NCBI GenBank assembly: GCA_019801415.1
Contig: JAHVJD010000002.1
Location: 434,001-498,000, forward strand
Length of the DNA stretch: 64,000 bases
Reading direction: 5' to 3'
From: Nocardioides marinus
GTDB taxonomy: Bacteria > Pseudomonadota > Alphaproteobacteria > Rhodobacterales > Rhodobacteraceae
Under the pieces are notes generated by a model. It made no database searches. It was given only the letters and a program-made list of their open reading frames with translations, and was not told where the DNA came from. Below are positions 1 through 8,134 of the stretch, piece by piece. Both the position numbers and the translations under genes were made by a program. The stretch's first letter is position 1; the number at the start of each line of letters is the position of its first letter.

Positions 1-192
1 GCGGTCGTCATAGGTGACGACGTTCTGGATCAGCGGGATCTTGAAGGCCAGACCCGGCTCTTCCTTGACCGACTTGATCTGGCCGAACTGCAGCACCAGC
101 GCCTTTTCGCGCTCATCGACGATGAAAATCGACGACAGGCCGGCAATCACCGCAACCACGAGGATCGGCAGAATGAGAGTGGTGTTCCGCAT
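1..192 (-). CDS. hflC: Protease modulator HflC (N-terminal 64 codons, cut by the window edge)
   Basis: HflC is an SPFH/prohibitin-family membrane protein that, with HflK, forms a large complex around the FtsH protease at the inner membrane and restrains its activity. Only the first 64 codons are visible: a hydrophobic membrane anchor (about residues 5-22) followed by the family's start of the SPFH region, including a REKALVLQFGQ stretch and KIPLIQNVVTYD. The start ATG (complement of 190-192) shares its A with the hflK stop codon (TGATG), so the two are translationally coupled. The gene continues beyond position 1. Confidence 0.93.
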   Translation of the reverse strand, partial: MRNTTLILPILVVAVIAGLSSIFIVDEREKALVLQFGQIKSVKEEPGLAFKIPLIQNVVTYDDR

Positions 193-1349
193 CAGTTGCC
201 CTCCTGAGACTTGCGCAGCTCATTCAGCGGCAGATAGGGGACGACCCCCTGGCCCTGACCGCTGCCGGTTTCATCGAGAATGATCTTGTCGACCCGGCCC
301 AGAACCTTTTCCATGGTTTCCAGGTACAGGCGCTTGCGGGTCACTTCCGGCGCTTTCAGGTATTCTTCCAGAACCGCGGTAAAGCGGCTGGCCTCACCCT
401 GGGCCTGGTTCACGACCTGTGCCCGGTAGGCTTCGGCTTCTTCGAGGGTCTGCGCAGCTTCACCACGCGCGCCCGCCAGCTTGCGGTTTGCATAGGCATC
501 CGCCTGCTTCTCCAGACGGTCCCGCTCCTGGCCGGCCGACTGAACTTCGCGGAAGGCGTCTTTCACCGGCTCCGGCGGATCGGCCTGGTCGAAGTTCACA
601 CGGATGATATTCACGCCGCTGTCATAGCTGTCGAGGGTGGTCTGGATCAGCTCGCCCAGACGCTCGGCAATGATGCCGCGGTCCCGGTTCAGGATCGGCG
701 CCAGTTCGGACTGCGCCACGATTTCCCGCATCGCCGATTCCGACACCGCCTGGATGGTCTGCTTGGGGTCACGCAGGTTGAACAGGTATTTCGCCGGATC
801 GTTGATGTTCCAGACAACCTGGAAATCCACGTCGATAATGTTTTCATCCCCGGTCAGCATCAGCCCCGCGTCACCGCCGCGAGACCCCGCCCCGATGTGT
901 TCGGTCTGTTCCACCTGCACCGGGATCACCTCGTAGGTGACCAGCGGCCAGGGCGCGATGTTCAGGCCCGGCTCACCCGTGGCCGAGTATTTGCCAAGGA
1001 ACAGTTCAACCGACTGTTCTTCCGGCTTGACGGTGTAGAAACTGGCAAATCCCCACAGCACCACGGCTGCGGCTGCTGCCAGCCCCAGGGTGCCCTTGGT
1101 GAACAGGGGCGCACCGCCGCCTGCGCCGCCGCCGCGACCACCGCGACCGCCACCGGCACCACCGCGACCGCCCATCAGGACGCGCAGCTGCTCCTGGCCT
1201 TTCTTGACCAGTTCGTCGATCTCGGGAATCTGGGGGTCATCCGGCTTGCGGCCACCGCCGCCGTTGTTCCCACCGTTGTTGCCCCGGTTGCCTCCTCCGC
1301 CACCAGAGGAGCCACCGCCCCCCCATGGGCCACCGCTATTGCCAGCCAT
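192..1349 (-). CDS. hflK: FtsH protease activity modulator HflK
   Basis: Partner of HflC in the HflKC complex that surrounds and modulates the membrane protease FtsH. The 385-residue product has the usual HflK layout: a glycine/asparagine-rich cytoplasmic N-terminus (about residues 1-85, with runs of GGG and NRGNNGGNNGG), one transmembrane helix (about 88-107), then an SPFH domain and an Ala/Glu-rich coiled coil (about 280-330). A GGAGA ribosome site lies just before the ATG. It follows gor on the same strand with a 66 bp gap and is coupled to hflC by a TGATG overlap. Length and order are normal. Confidence 0.96.
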   Translation of the reverse strand: MAGNSGGPWGGGGSSGGGGGNRGNNGGNNGGGGRKPDDPQIPEIDELVKKGQEQLRVLMGGRGGAGGGRGGRGGGAGGGAPLFTKGTLGLAAAAAVVLWGFASFYTVKPEEQSVELFLGKYSATGEPGLNIAPWPLVTYEVIPVQVEQTEHIGAGSRGGDAGLMLTGDENIIDVDFQVVWNINDPAKYLFNLRDPKQTIQAVSESAMREIVAQSELAPILNRDRGIIAERLGELIQTTLDSYDSGVNIIRVNFDQADPPEPVKDAFREVQSAGQERDRLEKQADAYANRKLAGARGEAAQTLEEAEAYRAQVVNQAQGEASRFTAVLEEYLKAPEVTRKRLYLETMEKVLGRVDKIILDETGSGQGQGVVPYLPLNELRKSQEGN

Positions 1350-1415
1350 CTGTCTCCTATCCGTTTACTGCCGCCCGCGGGCGGCATGGGTGTTCATCTG
1401 CTTGCCGAGGCGCCC

Positions 1416-2771
1416 TCAGGTGGTGCGCACCGGCGTTTTCAAGGTTACCAACTCTTCCGACATTGTCGGGTGCACCGCAACAGTGCGGTCGAAATCTTCC
1501 TTGGTCGCGCCCATCTTTACCGCGATTCCGGCCAGCTGGATCATCTCGCCGGCAGCGGGTGCGACGATATGGCAGCCCAGCACCTTGCGGGTTGCCTTGC
1601 TGACCACCAGCTTCATCAACACCTTCTGGGCGCGGCCCGCAAAGCTCTGCTGCATCGGCTTGAAGGAGGTCGAATAGACCTCGATCGGCTCCTGCTTGGC
1701 GGCGTCCTCTTCGCTGAGGCCGATGGTGCCCATTTCCGGCTGGGTGAAGATCGCCGTCGGGATCAGCTCGTGGTCGGGGCTGGTCGGGTTGCCCTTGAAC
1801 ACGGTCTCAACAAAGGCCATGCCTTCGCGGATCGCAACCGGCGTCAGCGCCACGCGGTCGGTCACATCGCCCACCGCATAGACCGAAGGCACCGTGGTCT
1901 GGCTGTACTGGTCGACGACAATCTCGCCGCCCTTGCCACGTTCCACGCCCAGCGCCTCAAGGCCGAGGTTGTCGGCATTGGGCGCGCGGCCGGTGGCATA
2001 CATCACCTGGTCGAACAGATGCTCTTCGCCATTGGTGTCGGTGACGCGGATCTTGTCGCCGTCACGGCGCATCTCGGTGACGTTGACGTTCACCCGCAGA
2101 TCGACGCCCGCCTCGCGCATGCCGTCGGCGATCACGCCGCGGGCCTCTTCGTCAAAGCCGCGCAGGATCTGCTCGCCGCGGTAGAACTGGGTGGTCTTGA
2201 CGCCCAGCCCGTTCAAGATACCGGCGAATTCGCTGGCGATATAGCCGCCGCCGACGATCAGGATGCTTTCCGGCAGCTTTTCAAGGTTGAAGATCTCGTT
2301 CGAGGTGATCGCCAGGTCAGAGCCCGGGAACTCCGGCACTGTGGGCCAGCCGCCGGTCGCGATCAGGATGTGCTTGGCGGTCTTGCGGGTGCCGTCTGCC
2401 AGCTCCACCGTGTGGGCGTCGGCCAGCCTGGCGCGGCTATCAAAGCTCTCGACGCCGCTGTTTTTCAGCAGGTTGCGATAGATGCCTTCCAGCCGGTCCA
2501 GCTCCGCGTGCAGCTTGCCCTTGAAGGCGTCCCAGTCAAAAGCGCCCGGCTTGATGTCCCAGCCGTAGGCCTGCGCGTCCTCGACCATGCCGGAATATTC
2601 CGAAGCAAAAACCATCAGCTTCTTCGGCACGCAGCCGCGGATCACGCAGGTGCCGCCATAGCGGTCTTCCTCGGCCAGCGCCACCTTGACGCCTTCCTGT
2701 GCTGCGACGCGGGCCGCGCGCACCCCGCCGGAACCGCCACCGATGACAAACAGATCGTAATCAAAGCTCAT
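1416..2771 (-). CDS. gor: Glutathione-disulfide reductase
   Basis: NADPH- and FAD-dependent flavoprotein that regenerates reduced glutathione in the cytoplasm. The start was placed at MSFDYDLFVIGGGSGG because the FAD-binding Rossmann motif (GGGSGG, residues 11-16) should begin near the N-terminus; an open extension upstream has no homologous character. The redox-active disulfide is visible as GGTCVIRGCVPKK (Cys42 and Cys47). A second dinucleotide motif (GGGYIASEFA) binds NADPH, and the C-terminal HPTMSEE supplies the catalytic His-Glu pair of the partner subunit. The protein has 451 residues, the normal length. It sits between rpiA and hflK on the same strand. Confidence 0.95.
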   Translation of the reverse strand: MSFDYDLFVIGGGSGGVRAARVAAQEGVKVALAEEDRYGGTCVIRGCVPKKLMVFASEYSGMVEDAQAYGWDIKPGAFDWDAFKGKLHAELDRLEGIYRNLLKNSGVESFDSRARLADAHTVELADGTRKTAKHILIATGGWPTVPEFPGSDLAITSNEIFNLEKLPESILIVGGGYIASEFAGILNGLGVKTTQFYRGEQILRGFDEEARGVIADGMREAGVDLRVNVNVTEMRRDGDKIRVTDTNGEEHLFDQVMYATGRAPNADNLGLEALGVERGKGGEIVVDQYSQTTVPSVYAVGDVTDRVALTPVAIREGMAFVETVFKGNPTSPDHELIPTAIFTQPEMGTIGLSEEDAAKQEPIEVYSTSFKPMQQSFAGRAQKVLMKLVVSKATRKVLGCHIVAPAAGEMIQLAGIAVKMGATKEDFDRTVAVHPTMSEELVTLKTPVRTT

Positions 2772-3042
2772 GAAGTTCTGCCCTTTGCAAGTCCTGTGCA
2801 GGTGTATCCCATAACGGACCACCAAACGCCATATGCCCAAGTGGGCGTTATTGCGCCGCATTCAACCTTTTGGCGCGGATTTGCACGGGGTTGTGAGGCG
2901 AAAGCCCTCGCCGCGCCGAGAGCCGCGGCCGCCCGAGCGCGAAACCGAAGTCCGCGCCAGTCCCTGCCCTCGGGCGCGGACAGGCGCGGGCAGGCACGGC
3001 CGGGCCTGCCGACCGGGCGACGCCGTCCCAACAAGGCACATC

Positions 3043-3831
3043 CTACTCCGCGAGATCGGTGAACAGGTTGTCCTCCTCGGCGAACTCCAGCCGGTCCTTC
3101 TCTACCGTGCCCTCGTTGATGTCGCGCACCTCGACGTGGCCGTCGCCATAGCCGATCACCACCGTGTCGCAGATGTCGATGAACAGCCCGTTCTCGATCA
3201 CCCCGGGGATCTGGTTCAGCACCAGCGCCAGCTGGCGCGGATGGCCGATCCGCTTGAGATGCAGATCGAGGATATAATTGCCCTCGTCGGTCACGAAGGG
3301 CGCGTCGCCGTTCATCCGCAGGGTCGTCATCCGCCCCATCACGTCCATCGACACCAGCGTCTCCTCGATCAGCGCCTGGCTGCTCTGCCAGCCGAACGGC
3401 AGCACCTCCACCGGCAGCGGAAACGCCCCCAGCCGCTGCACCGACTTGCTGGCATCCGCGATCACCACCATCTGGTCCGAGGCGGTGGCGACGATCTTCT
3501 CCTGCAGATGCGCGCCGCCGCCGCCCTTGATCAGGTTCAGGTCGGCGTCGAACTCGTCGGCGCCGTCGATGGTGATGTCCAGCCACTTGGCCTCATCCAG
3601 CGACACCACGTCGATGCCCACGTCCCGCGCCAGCGCCGCGGTCCGGCTGGAAGTCGGCACCGCGGTGATCCGCAGCCCCTCCTCGCGCACCATCTCGCCC
3701 AGGCAGCGCACCAGCCAGGCGGCGGTGGACCCGGTCCCCAGCCCGACCCGCATGCCGTCATCGACCATCGCCGCCGCCCGCTTGGCCGCTACGAATTTCG
3801 CCTTGTCGATCGGTGACAGTTCTCCGCCCAT
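3043..3831 (-). CDS. rpiA: Ribose-5-phosphate isomerase A
   Basis: Interconverts ribose 5-phosphate and ribulose 5-phosphate in the pentose phosphate pathway. Diagnostic motifs are GLGTGSTA near residue 30 (phosphate binding), TIDGADEFD (catalytic Asp) and IKGGGGAHLQEKIVA (catalytic Glu/Lys region). The start at MGGELSPIDKAKF gives 262 residues, the family length; the frame is open further upstream but that part is not protein-like. It is first of a minus-strand series rpiA, gor, hflK, hflC, separated from gor by 271 bp of GC-rich sequence with a small hairpin (2989-3010). It is divergent from the glutathione S-transferase gene across 254 bp. Confidence 0.95.
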   Translation of the reverse strand: MGGELSPIDKAKFVAAKRAAAMVDDGMRVGLGTGSTAAWLVRCLGEMVREEGLRITAVPTSSRTAALARDVGIDVVSLDEAKWLDITIDGADEFDADLNLIKGGGGAHLQEKIVATASDQMVVIADASKSVQRLGAFPLPVEVLPFGWQSSQALIEETLVSMDVMGRMTTLRMNGDAPFVTDEGNYILDLHLKRIGHPRQLALVLNQIPGVIENGLFIDICDTVVIGYGDGHVEVRDINEGTVEKDRLEFAEEDNLFTDLAE

Positions 3832-3990
3832 CGGCCTTGCTCCCCGGCTGTTTTCCTCGGCCGCGTTATACCGGCTTTGCCCGCAACAGGCGAGAGCCCG
3901 CATGCGCGAGGCGGATCGTTTCCGTCCCGCCGCCCCCCCTGCAGGCAACCACTGGCACTGGCCGGACAGACGATGTATCAGGAAAGGCGG

Positions 3991-4006
3991 GTTTCCGATC
4001 GGAAAC
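3991..4006. promoter_or_regulatory. 16 bp perfect palindrome between divergent rpiA and GST genes
   Basis: GTTTCCGATCGGAAAC is a perfect inverted repeat in the 254 bp divergent intergenic region. Flanking GGCG and GCC extend the symmetry after a one-base interruption. Its length and lack of a loop look like a dimeric regulator's operator rather than an RNA hairpin. Which protein binds it is unknown, and no regulator gene is adjacent. Confidence 0.45.
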
Positions 4007-4085
4007 GCCGGAAATGAACACACGCGCGCTCCTTTTGCGGCCTAATGCTGAACCAGGAGCAAGCCCAACGACCGGCCCGACACGC

Positions 4086-4793
4086 ATGACCGCCACCTAT
4101 CGCCTGCACTATGCCCCCGACAACGCCTCGCTGGTGATCCGGCTGGTGCTGGAGGAAATGGGCCAGCCCTATGACACGGTGCTGGTGGACCGCCGCGCGC
4201 GGGCACAGGACAGCGCCGCCTACCGGGCGCTGAACCCCGGCGGGCTGATTCCGGTGCTGGAAACCCCGGACGGGCCGCTGTTCGAGACCGCCGCGATCCT
4301 CTTGTGGCTGGCCGACCGCCACGGCGTCATGGCGCCCTCCGCCGCCAGCCCCGCGCGCGCCGCCTTCCTGAAATGGCTGTTCTTCGCCTCCAACACGCTG
4401 CACGCCGATCTGCGCATGCTGTTCTATCCCGACAAGTATATCGGGGCCGAGCCCGCCCACCAGGCCCAGCTGCAGGCCACCTTGCGCCAGCGCCTGCACC
4501 AGCATCTGACCAGCCTGGAGCGCGCCGCGGCCGACCGCCCCGCCTGGCTTGGCGCGCTGCAACCCTCGGTCCTGGATTACTACCTGGCCTGCCAGCTGCG
4601 CTGGATGGCGCTCTATCCGGTTGACAGTGATCGCAGCTGGTTCGATCCTGCCGCCTATCCCATGTTGCAACGGCTTTGCTCCGGGCTGGAAAGCCGCCCT
4701 GCCGTTGTCGCCGCGCAAGAGGCCGAAGGTCTCGGGGCGCACCCGTTCACAAATCCCGTTCATGCCAATCCCCCAGAAGGATCAGCCACCTGA
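4086..4793 (+). CDS. Glutathione S-transferase family protein
   Basis: Predicted cytosolic glutathione transferase of 235 residues with the canonical two-domain build: an N-terminal thioredoxin-like domain (about residues 1-78, with NPGGLIPVLETPDGPLFETAAIL carrying the cis-Pro and the Glu-Thr glutathione-binding pair) and an all-helical C-terminal domain. The start at MTATYRLHYAPDNAS was chosen because the fold begins there; an in-frame ATG at 4014 would add 24 unstructured residues. Its stop overlaps the sdaA start (TGATG), so the two are almost certainly co-translated. The substrate cannot be told from sequence. Confidence 0.9.
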   Translation: MTATYRLHYAPDNASLVIRLVLEEMGQPYDTVLVDRRARAQDSAAYRALNPGGLIPVLETPDGPLFETAAILLWLADRHGVMAPSAASPARAAFLKWLFFASNTLHADLRMLFYPDKYIGAEPAHQAQLQATLRQRLHQHLTSLERAAADRPAWLGALQPSVLDYYLACQLRWMALYPVDSDRSWFDPAAYPMLQRLCSGLESRPAVVAAQEAEGLGAHPFTNPVHANPPEGSAT

Positions 4794-6166
4794 TGTTCCT
4801 CTCCGTCTTCGACATGTTCAAGGTCGGCATCGGCCCCTCGTCCTCGCATACCATGGGCCCGATGGTGGCCGCCGCGCGCTTTCTCGACATGATGCGCGCC
4901 TCGCCGTTCGAATTCCACGGCCTGCGCGCCTCGCTGCACGGCTCGCTCGCCTTTACCGGCGTCGGCCACGCCACCGACCGCGCCACCATCCTCGGCCTCG
5001 GCGGCTTCACCCCCGAGGATTACGACGACGAAAAGGCCGAAGCCTTCCTTGCCGAGCTGGCCAAGACCCACCAGATGCAGCCCGAGGGGCTGGGGCCGCT
5101 GCGTTTCGACCCCAAGGCGGACATGATCTTTGATTACGACCAGGCTCTGCCCGGCCACGCCAACGGCATGATCCTGATGGCCACCGACGCCCAGGGCGAC
5201 GTGATCCTGCGGCAGGTGTTCTATTCCATCGGCGGCGGCTTCGTGGTCACCGAGGAGGAACTGGCAGCCGGCAAGGCCACCGATGAGGGCGCACCGGTCC
5301 CCTACCCGTTCAAGACCGCCGCCGAGATGCTGGAGATGGCCAAGGCCAGCGGCAAGTCCATCGCCGAGATGAAGCGCGCCAACGAGATCGCCCGCGGCTG
5401 CCCGGAAAGCCTGTCCAAGGGCACCGCCCGCATCTGGCAGGTGATGAACGACTGCATCAACCGCGGCCTGTCGCGTGACGGCATCCTGCCCGGCGGGCTC
5501 AACGTGCGCCGCCGCGCCAAGGGCATCTACGAGGCGCTGCTGGCCGAGCGCGGCATGAACCAGCCCGCACCGCACACCATCAACGACTGGATGAGCGTCT
5601 ACGCCATGGCGGTGAACGAGGAAAACGCCGCCGGCGGCCAGGTTGTCACCGCGCCGACCAACGGTGCCGCGGGCACGCTGCCGGCCGTGATCCGCTACTA
5701 CCTCGATCACGTGCCGGGCGCCTCGGAAAGCCATGTCGAGGACTTTCTGCTGACCGCCGCCGCCATCGCGGGCCTCGTGAAATACAACGCGTCGATCTCC
5801 GGCGCCGAGGCCGGTTGCCAGGCCGAGGTCGGCTCGGCCGCCGCCATGTCCGCCGCAGGTCTCTGCGCGGTGATGGGCGGCACCCCGGAACAGGTTGAAA
5901 ACGCAGCCGAAATCGCGCTGGAGCATCACCTCGGCATGACCTGCGATCCGGTCAAGGGGCTGGTGCAGGTGCCCTGCATCGAGCGCAACGGCCTGGCCGC
6001 GATCAAGGCCGTCTCGGCCGCCTCCCTCGCCCTGCGCGGCGATGGCCAGCATTTCGTGCCGCTGGATTCGGTGATCGAGACCATGCGCCAGACCGGCGAG
6101 GACATGCACGAGAAATACAAGGAAACCTCGCTCGGCGGCCTCGCCGTGAATGTGCCGAACTGCTGA
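4793..6166 (+). CDS. sdaA: L-serine ammonia-lyase (single-chain, iron-sulfur type)
   Basis: Deaminates L-serine to pyruvate and ammonia using a [4Fe-4S] cluster. The 457-residue chain has the N-terminal beta domain starting [23 protein letters not shown] (SSSHT binds substrate) and the C-terminal catalytic alpha domain. Likely cluster ligands are the Cys of [11 protein letters not shown] and the two Cys in [17 protein letters not shown], eleven residues apart as in characterised enzymes. The start at 4793 overlaps the GST stop. Downstream (6249-6278) two short hairpins, one with a GAAA loop, occur without a T-run. The association with a GST is seen here but its meaning is unclear. Confidence 0.94.
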   Translation: MFLSVFDMFKVGIGPSSSHTMGPMVAAARFLDMMRASPFEFHGLRASLHGSLAFTGVGHATDRATILGLGGFTPEDYDDEKAEAFLAELAKTHQMQPEGLGPLRFDPKADMIFDYDQALPGHANGMILMATDAQGDVILRQVFYSIGGGFVVTEEELAAGKATDEGAPVPYPFKTAAEMLEMAKASGKSIAEMKRANEIARGCPESLSKGTARIWQVMNDCINRGLSRDGILPGGLNVRRRAKGIYEALLAERGMNQPAPHTINDWMSVYAMAVNEENAAGGQVVTAPTNGAAGTLPAVIRYYLDHVPGASESHVEDFLLTAAAIAGLVKYNASISGAEAGCQAEVGSAAAMSAAGLCAVMGGTPEQVENAAEIALEHHLGMTCDPVKGLVQVPCIERNGLAAIKAVSAASLALRGDGQHFVPLDSVIETMRQTGEDMHEKYKETSLGGLAVNVPNC

Positions 6167-6451
6167 CGCCGGGCGCACCGACCGCACGCCCCCAAGGCGC
6201 GCGTCGAGCCATCCCTGCGCAACACAAGGCCCGTGCCTGACCTTGGGAGGGCGCGAAAGCGCCGTCCCTGGGGGACGGTCAGGCGCGGGGTGTGCGGCTA
6301 GCGCCCCACGCCCCAGATGGGGTCCTGCCTGCCGCGCAGCTTGCTTTGCGCGGGTCAGCGCAGCCCCCTGCGTCCGCAAAGGCCACGCGCTTTCGGCCTG
6401 CGCCCTCAACCTTCCCTTGCATCCCCCGGCAGGCGGGCCTAGCGTCGCGCC

Positions 6452-7378
6452 ATGACACAGGACCGCCCCCTCCTCGGCATCGCCCTGATGCTGGGTTTCT
6501 GCGTGACCATCCCGGTCTGCGACGCCATCGCCAAGCTGCTTGGCGACCATATTCCCGTGGGGCAGATCGTCTTCGCCCGCTTTGCGTTTCAGGCGGCCCT
6601 GCTGCTGCCGCTGGCACTTCTGCTGGGCAACTCCCTGCGGCTGCCACGCCATGTGCTGCCCTACCTGCTGCTGCGCACGCTGTTGCAGATGGGCGGGGTC
6701 GCGGCGATGTTCACCGCGTTTCGCTTTCTGCCGCTGGCGGATGCGGTGGCGATTGCCTTCGTGATGCCCTTCATCATGCTGCTGCTCGGCAAATTCGTGC
6801 TCGGCGAGGAGGTCGGGCTGCGGCGCCTGGGGGCCTGCGTCGTCGGCTTCACCGGCACCCTCCTGGTGATCCAGCCCAGCTTTGCCGCGGTTGGCCTGCA
6901 CGCGCTGTGGCCGGTGCTGGTCGCGCTGATCTTTGCCCTGTTCATGCTGGTCACCCGCAAGATCGCCAAACACACCGAGCCGGTGTCACTGCAGGCGATC
7001 TCCGGCCTGCTGGCAACCGTGCTGATGCTGCCGCTCCTGTGGTATGGCGATGTCACCAGCCTTGCCGGGCTGACCCTGGACATGCCCCCGGCCCACACCT
7101 GGAACCTGCTGATCGCCACCGGGGTCATGGGCACGCTGGCGCATCTCCTGATGACCTGGAGCCTGCGCTATGCCCCCACGTCGACGCTGGCCTCGATGCA
7201 ATACCTGGAAATCCCGGTTGCGGTGTTTGTCGGCTGGTGGATCTTCGGCGACCTGCCCAACGCGCTGGCCTCCCTGGGCATCCTGCTTACCGTCGCCGCC
7301 GGGCTTTACGCGGTGATGCGCGAACACAAGGCCGCGCGCAGCCTGCGCCGGATCACCCCTGCGAGCGATCCCGTCTGA
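6452..7378 (+). CDS. DMT-superfamily (EamA) transporter
   Basis: Inner-membrane permease of the drug/metabolite transporter superfamily, 308 residues, with about ten hydrophobic segments arranged as two EamA repeats (about residues 8-140 and 150-290). Such proteins export or exchange amino acids, nucleosides or other small metabolites; the substrate cannot be predicted. It lies 285 bp after sdaA on the same strand, which could hint at a serine or alanine-family solute, but that is only contextual. Its last 26 bp overlap the convergent thiamine diphosphokinase gene. Confidence 0.88.
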   Translation: MTQDRPLLGIALMLGFCVTIPVCDAIAKLLGDHIPVGQIVFARFAFQAALLLPLALLLGNSLRLPRHVLPYLLLRTLLQMGGVAAMFTAFRFLPLADAVAIAFVMPFIMLLLGKFVLGEEVGLRRLGACVVGFTGTLLVIQPSFAAVGLHALWPVLVALIFALFMLVTRKIAKHTEPVSLQAISGLLATVLMLPLLWYGDVTSLAGLTLDMPPAHTWNLLIATGVMGTLAHLLMTWSLRYAPTSTLASMQYLEIPVAVFVGWWIFGDLPNALASLGILLTVAAGLYAVMREHKAARSLRRITPASDPV

Positions 7379-8027
7379 TCTGCCCCAGCACATCCGCCAA
7401 CAACCGCCGCGGCACGATCACCAGCAACCCCTCGCCCTCAGGCTCCAGCCGGATCGCCCCCAGCGCCCGGTTCGAGGTGCCGATCCGCCCCATCGGCGAC
7501 ATCTCCAGCCCGTCGATCGGCCACTCCAACCCCTCCGAGCGCCCCCGCACCCGCTGCATCGGAAACAGTGACACCACCTCGCCCGCCTCGGTCGGCAAGG
7601 CGACCGGATGGGTCAGGTGAAAGATGACCTCCTGCGCGCCGAGCAGAACGCAGGGCGTGGCATGCCCCTGCACCAGCGTGTTGAAGGCCGCCAGCTGGTG
7701 ATCCACCCGCTTGCCGAGAAACCCCACGGCGATCACCGCCGGAGCCGAGACCGAGCGCAGCGCCTTGTCGAAATCGGTGCTCTCCTGCTCGGCCACCTCG
7801 TGCAGGCAGCCTGGCGGCAGCTGTTCCCGCAACGCTGCGGGCAGGGAATCAAGATCGCCGATCACCGCCTCCGGCATCCGCCCCGCCGCCAGCACCGCCG
7901 CCGCGCCGCCATCCGCCGCCGCCAGTCGCGGTGCCAGCGCCAGCGCCGCCTCCAGCGCCCCCGGCATCACCTCGCCGCCCCCGACGAGGGTAACTGGTTC
8001 CGATGCGTCAACAATTCTCGCTGTCAT
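7353..8027 (-). CDS. Thiamine diphosphokinase
   Basis: Transfers pyrophosphate from ATP to thiamine, giving the cofactor thiamine diphosphate. The 224-residue protein shows the family motifs in order: AAADGGAAAVL, VIGDLDSL (metal-binding Asp), STDFDKAL, GKRVDHQLA and the C-terminal TSNRAL. The start MTARIVDASEP was chosen because the fold begins there. The gene is monocistronic on the minus strand and divergent from the acidic repeat protein at 8135. The 108 bp between them is comparatively AT-rich and probably holds both promoters. Confidence 0.92.
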   Translation of the reverse strand: MTARIVDASEPVTLVGGGEVMPGALEAALALAPRLAAADGGAAAVLAAGRMPEAVIGDLDSLPAALREQLPPGCLHEVAEQESTDFDKALRSVSAPAVIAVGFLGKRVDHQLAAFNTLVQGHATPCVLLGAQEVIFHLTHPVALPTEAGEVVSLFPMQRVRGRSEGLEWPIDGLEMSPMGRIGTSNRALGAIRLEPEGEGLLVIVPRRLLADVLGQIRRDRSQG

Positions 8028-8134
8028 GGGCGGTATTCCTGGCAGTTTTGGAAACAGGTCACAATGTGAACACAAAATGATACGATCTATTGCACGAATT
8101 CGAGCAAAATTGGTCCTTCCAGCCCATATGGTGA

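Noticed and set aside
897-3062. Long plus-strand open frame opposite hflK, gor and rpiA
   Set aside because: Anti-sense shadow of high-GC genes: Gln/His/Arg/Ala-rich, no family resemblance, and it runs through three well-supported genes.
4760-6973. Long minus-strand open frame opposite sdaA
   Set aside because: Composition is typical of reverse-complement GC-rich coding DNA; the sdaA reading is unambiguous.
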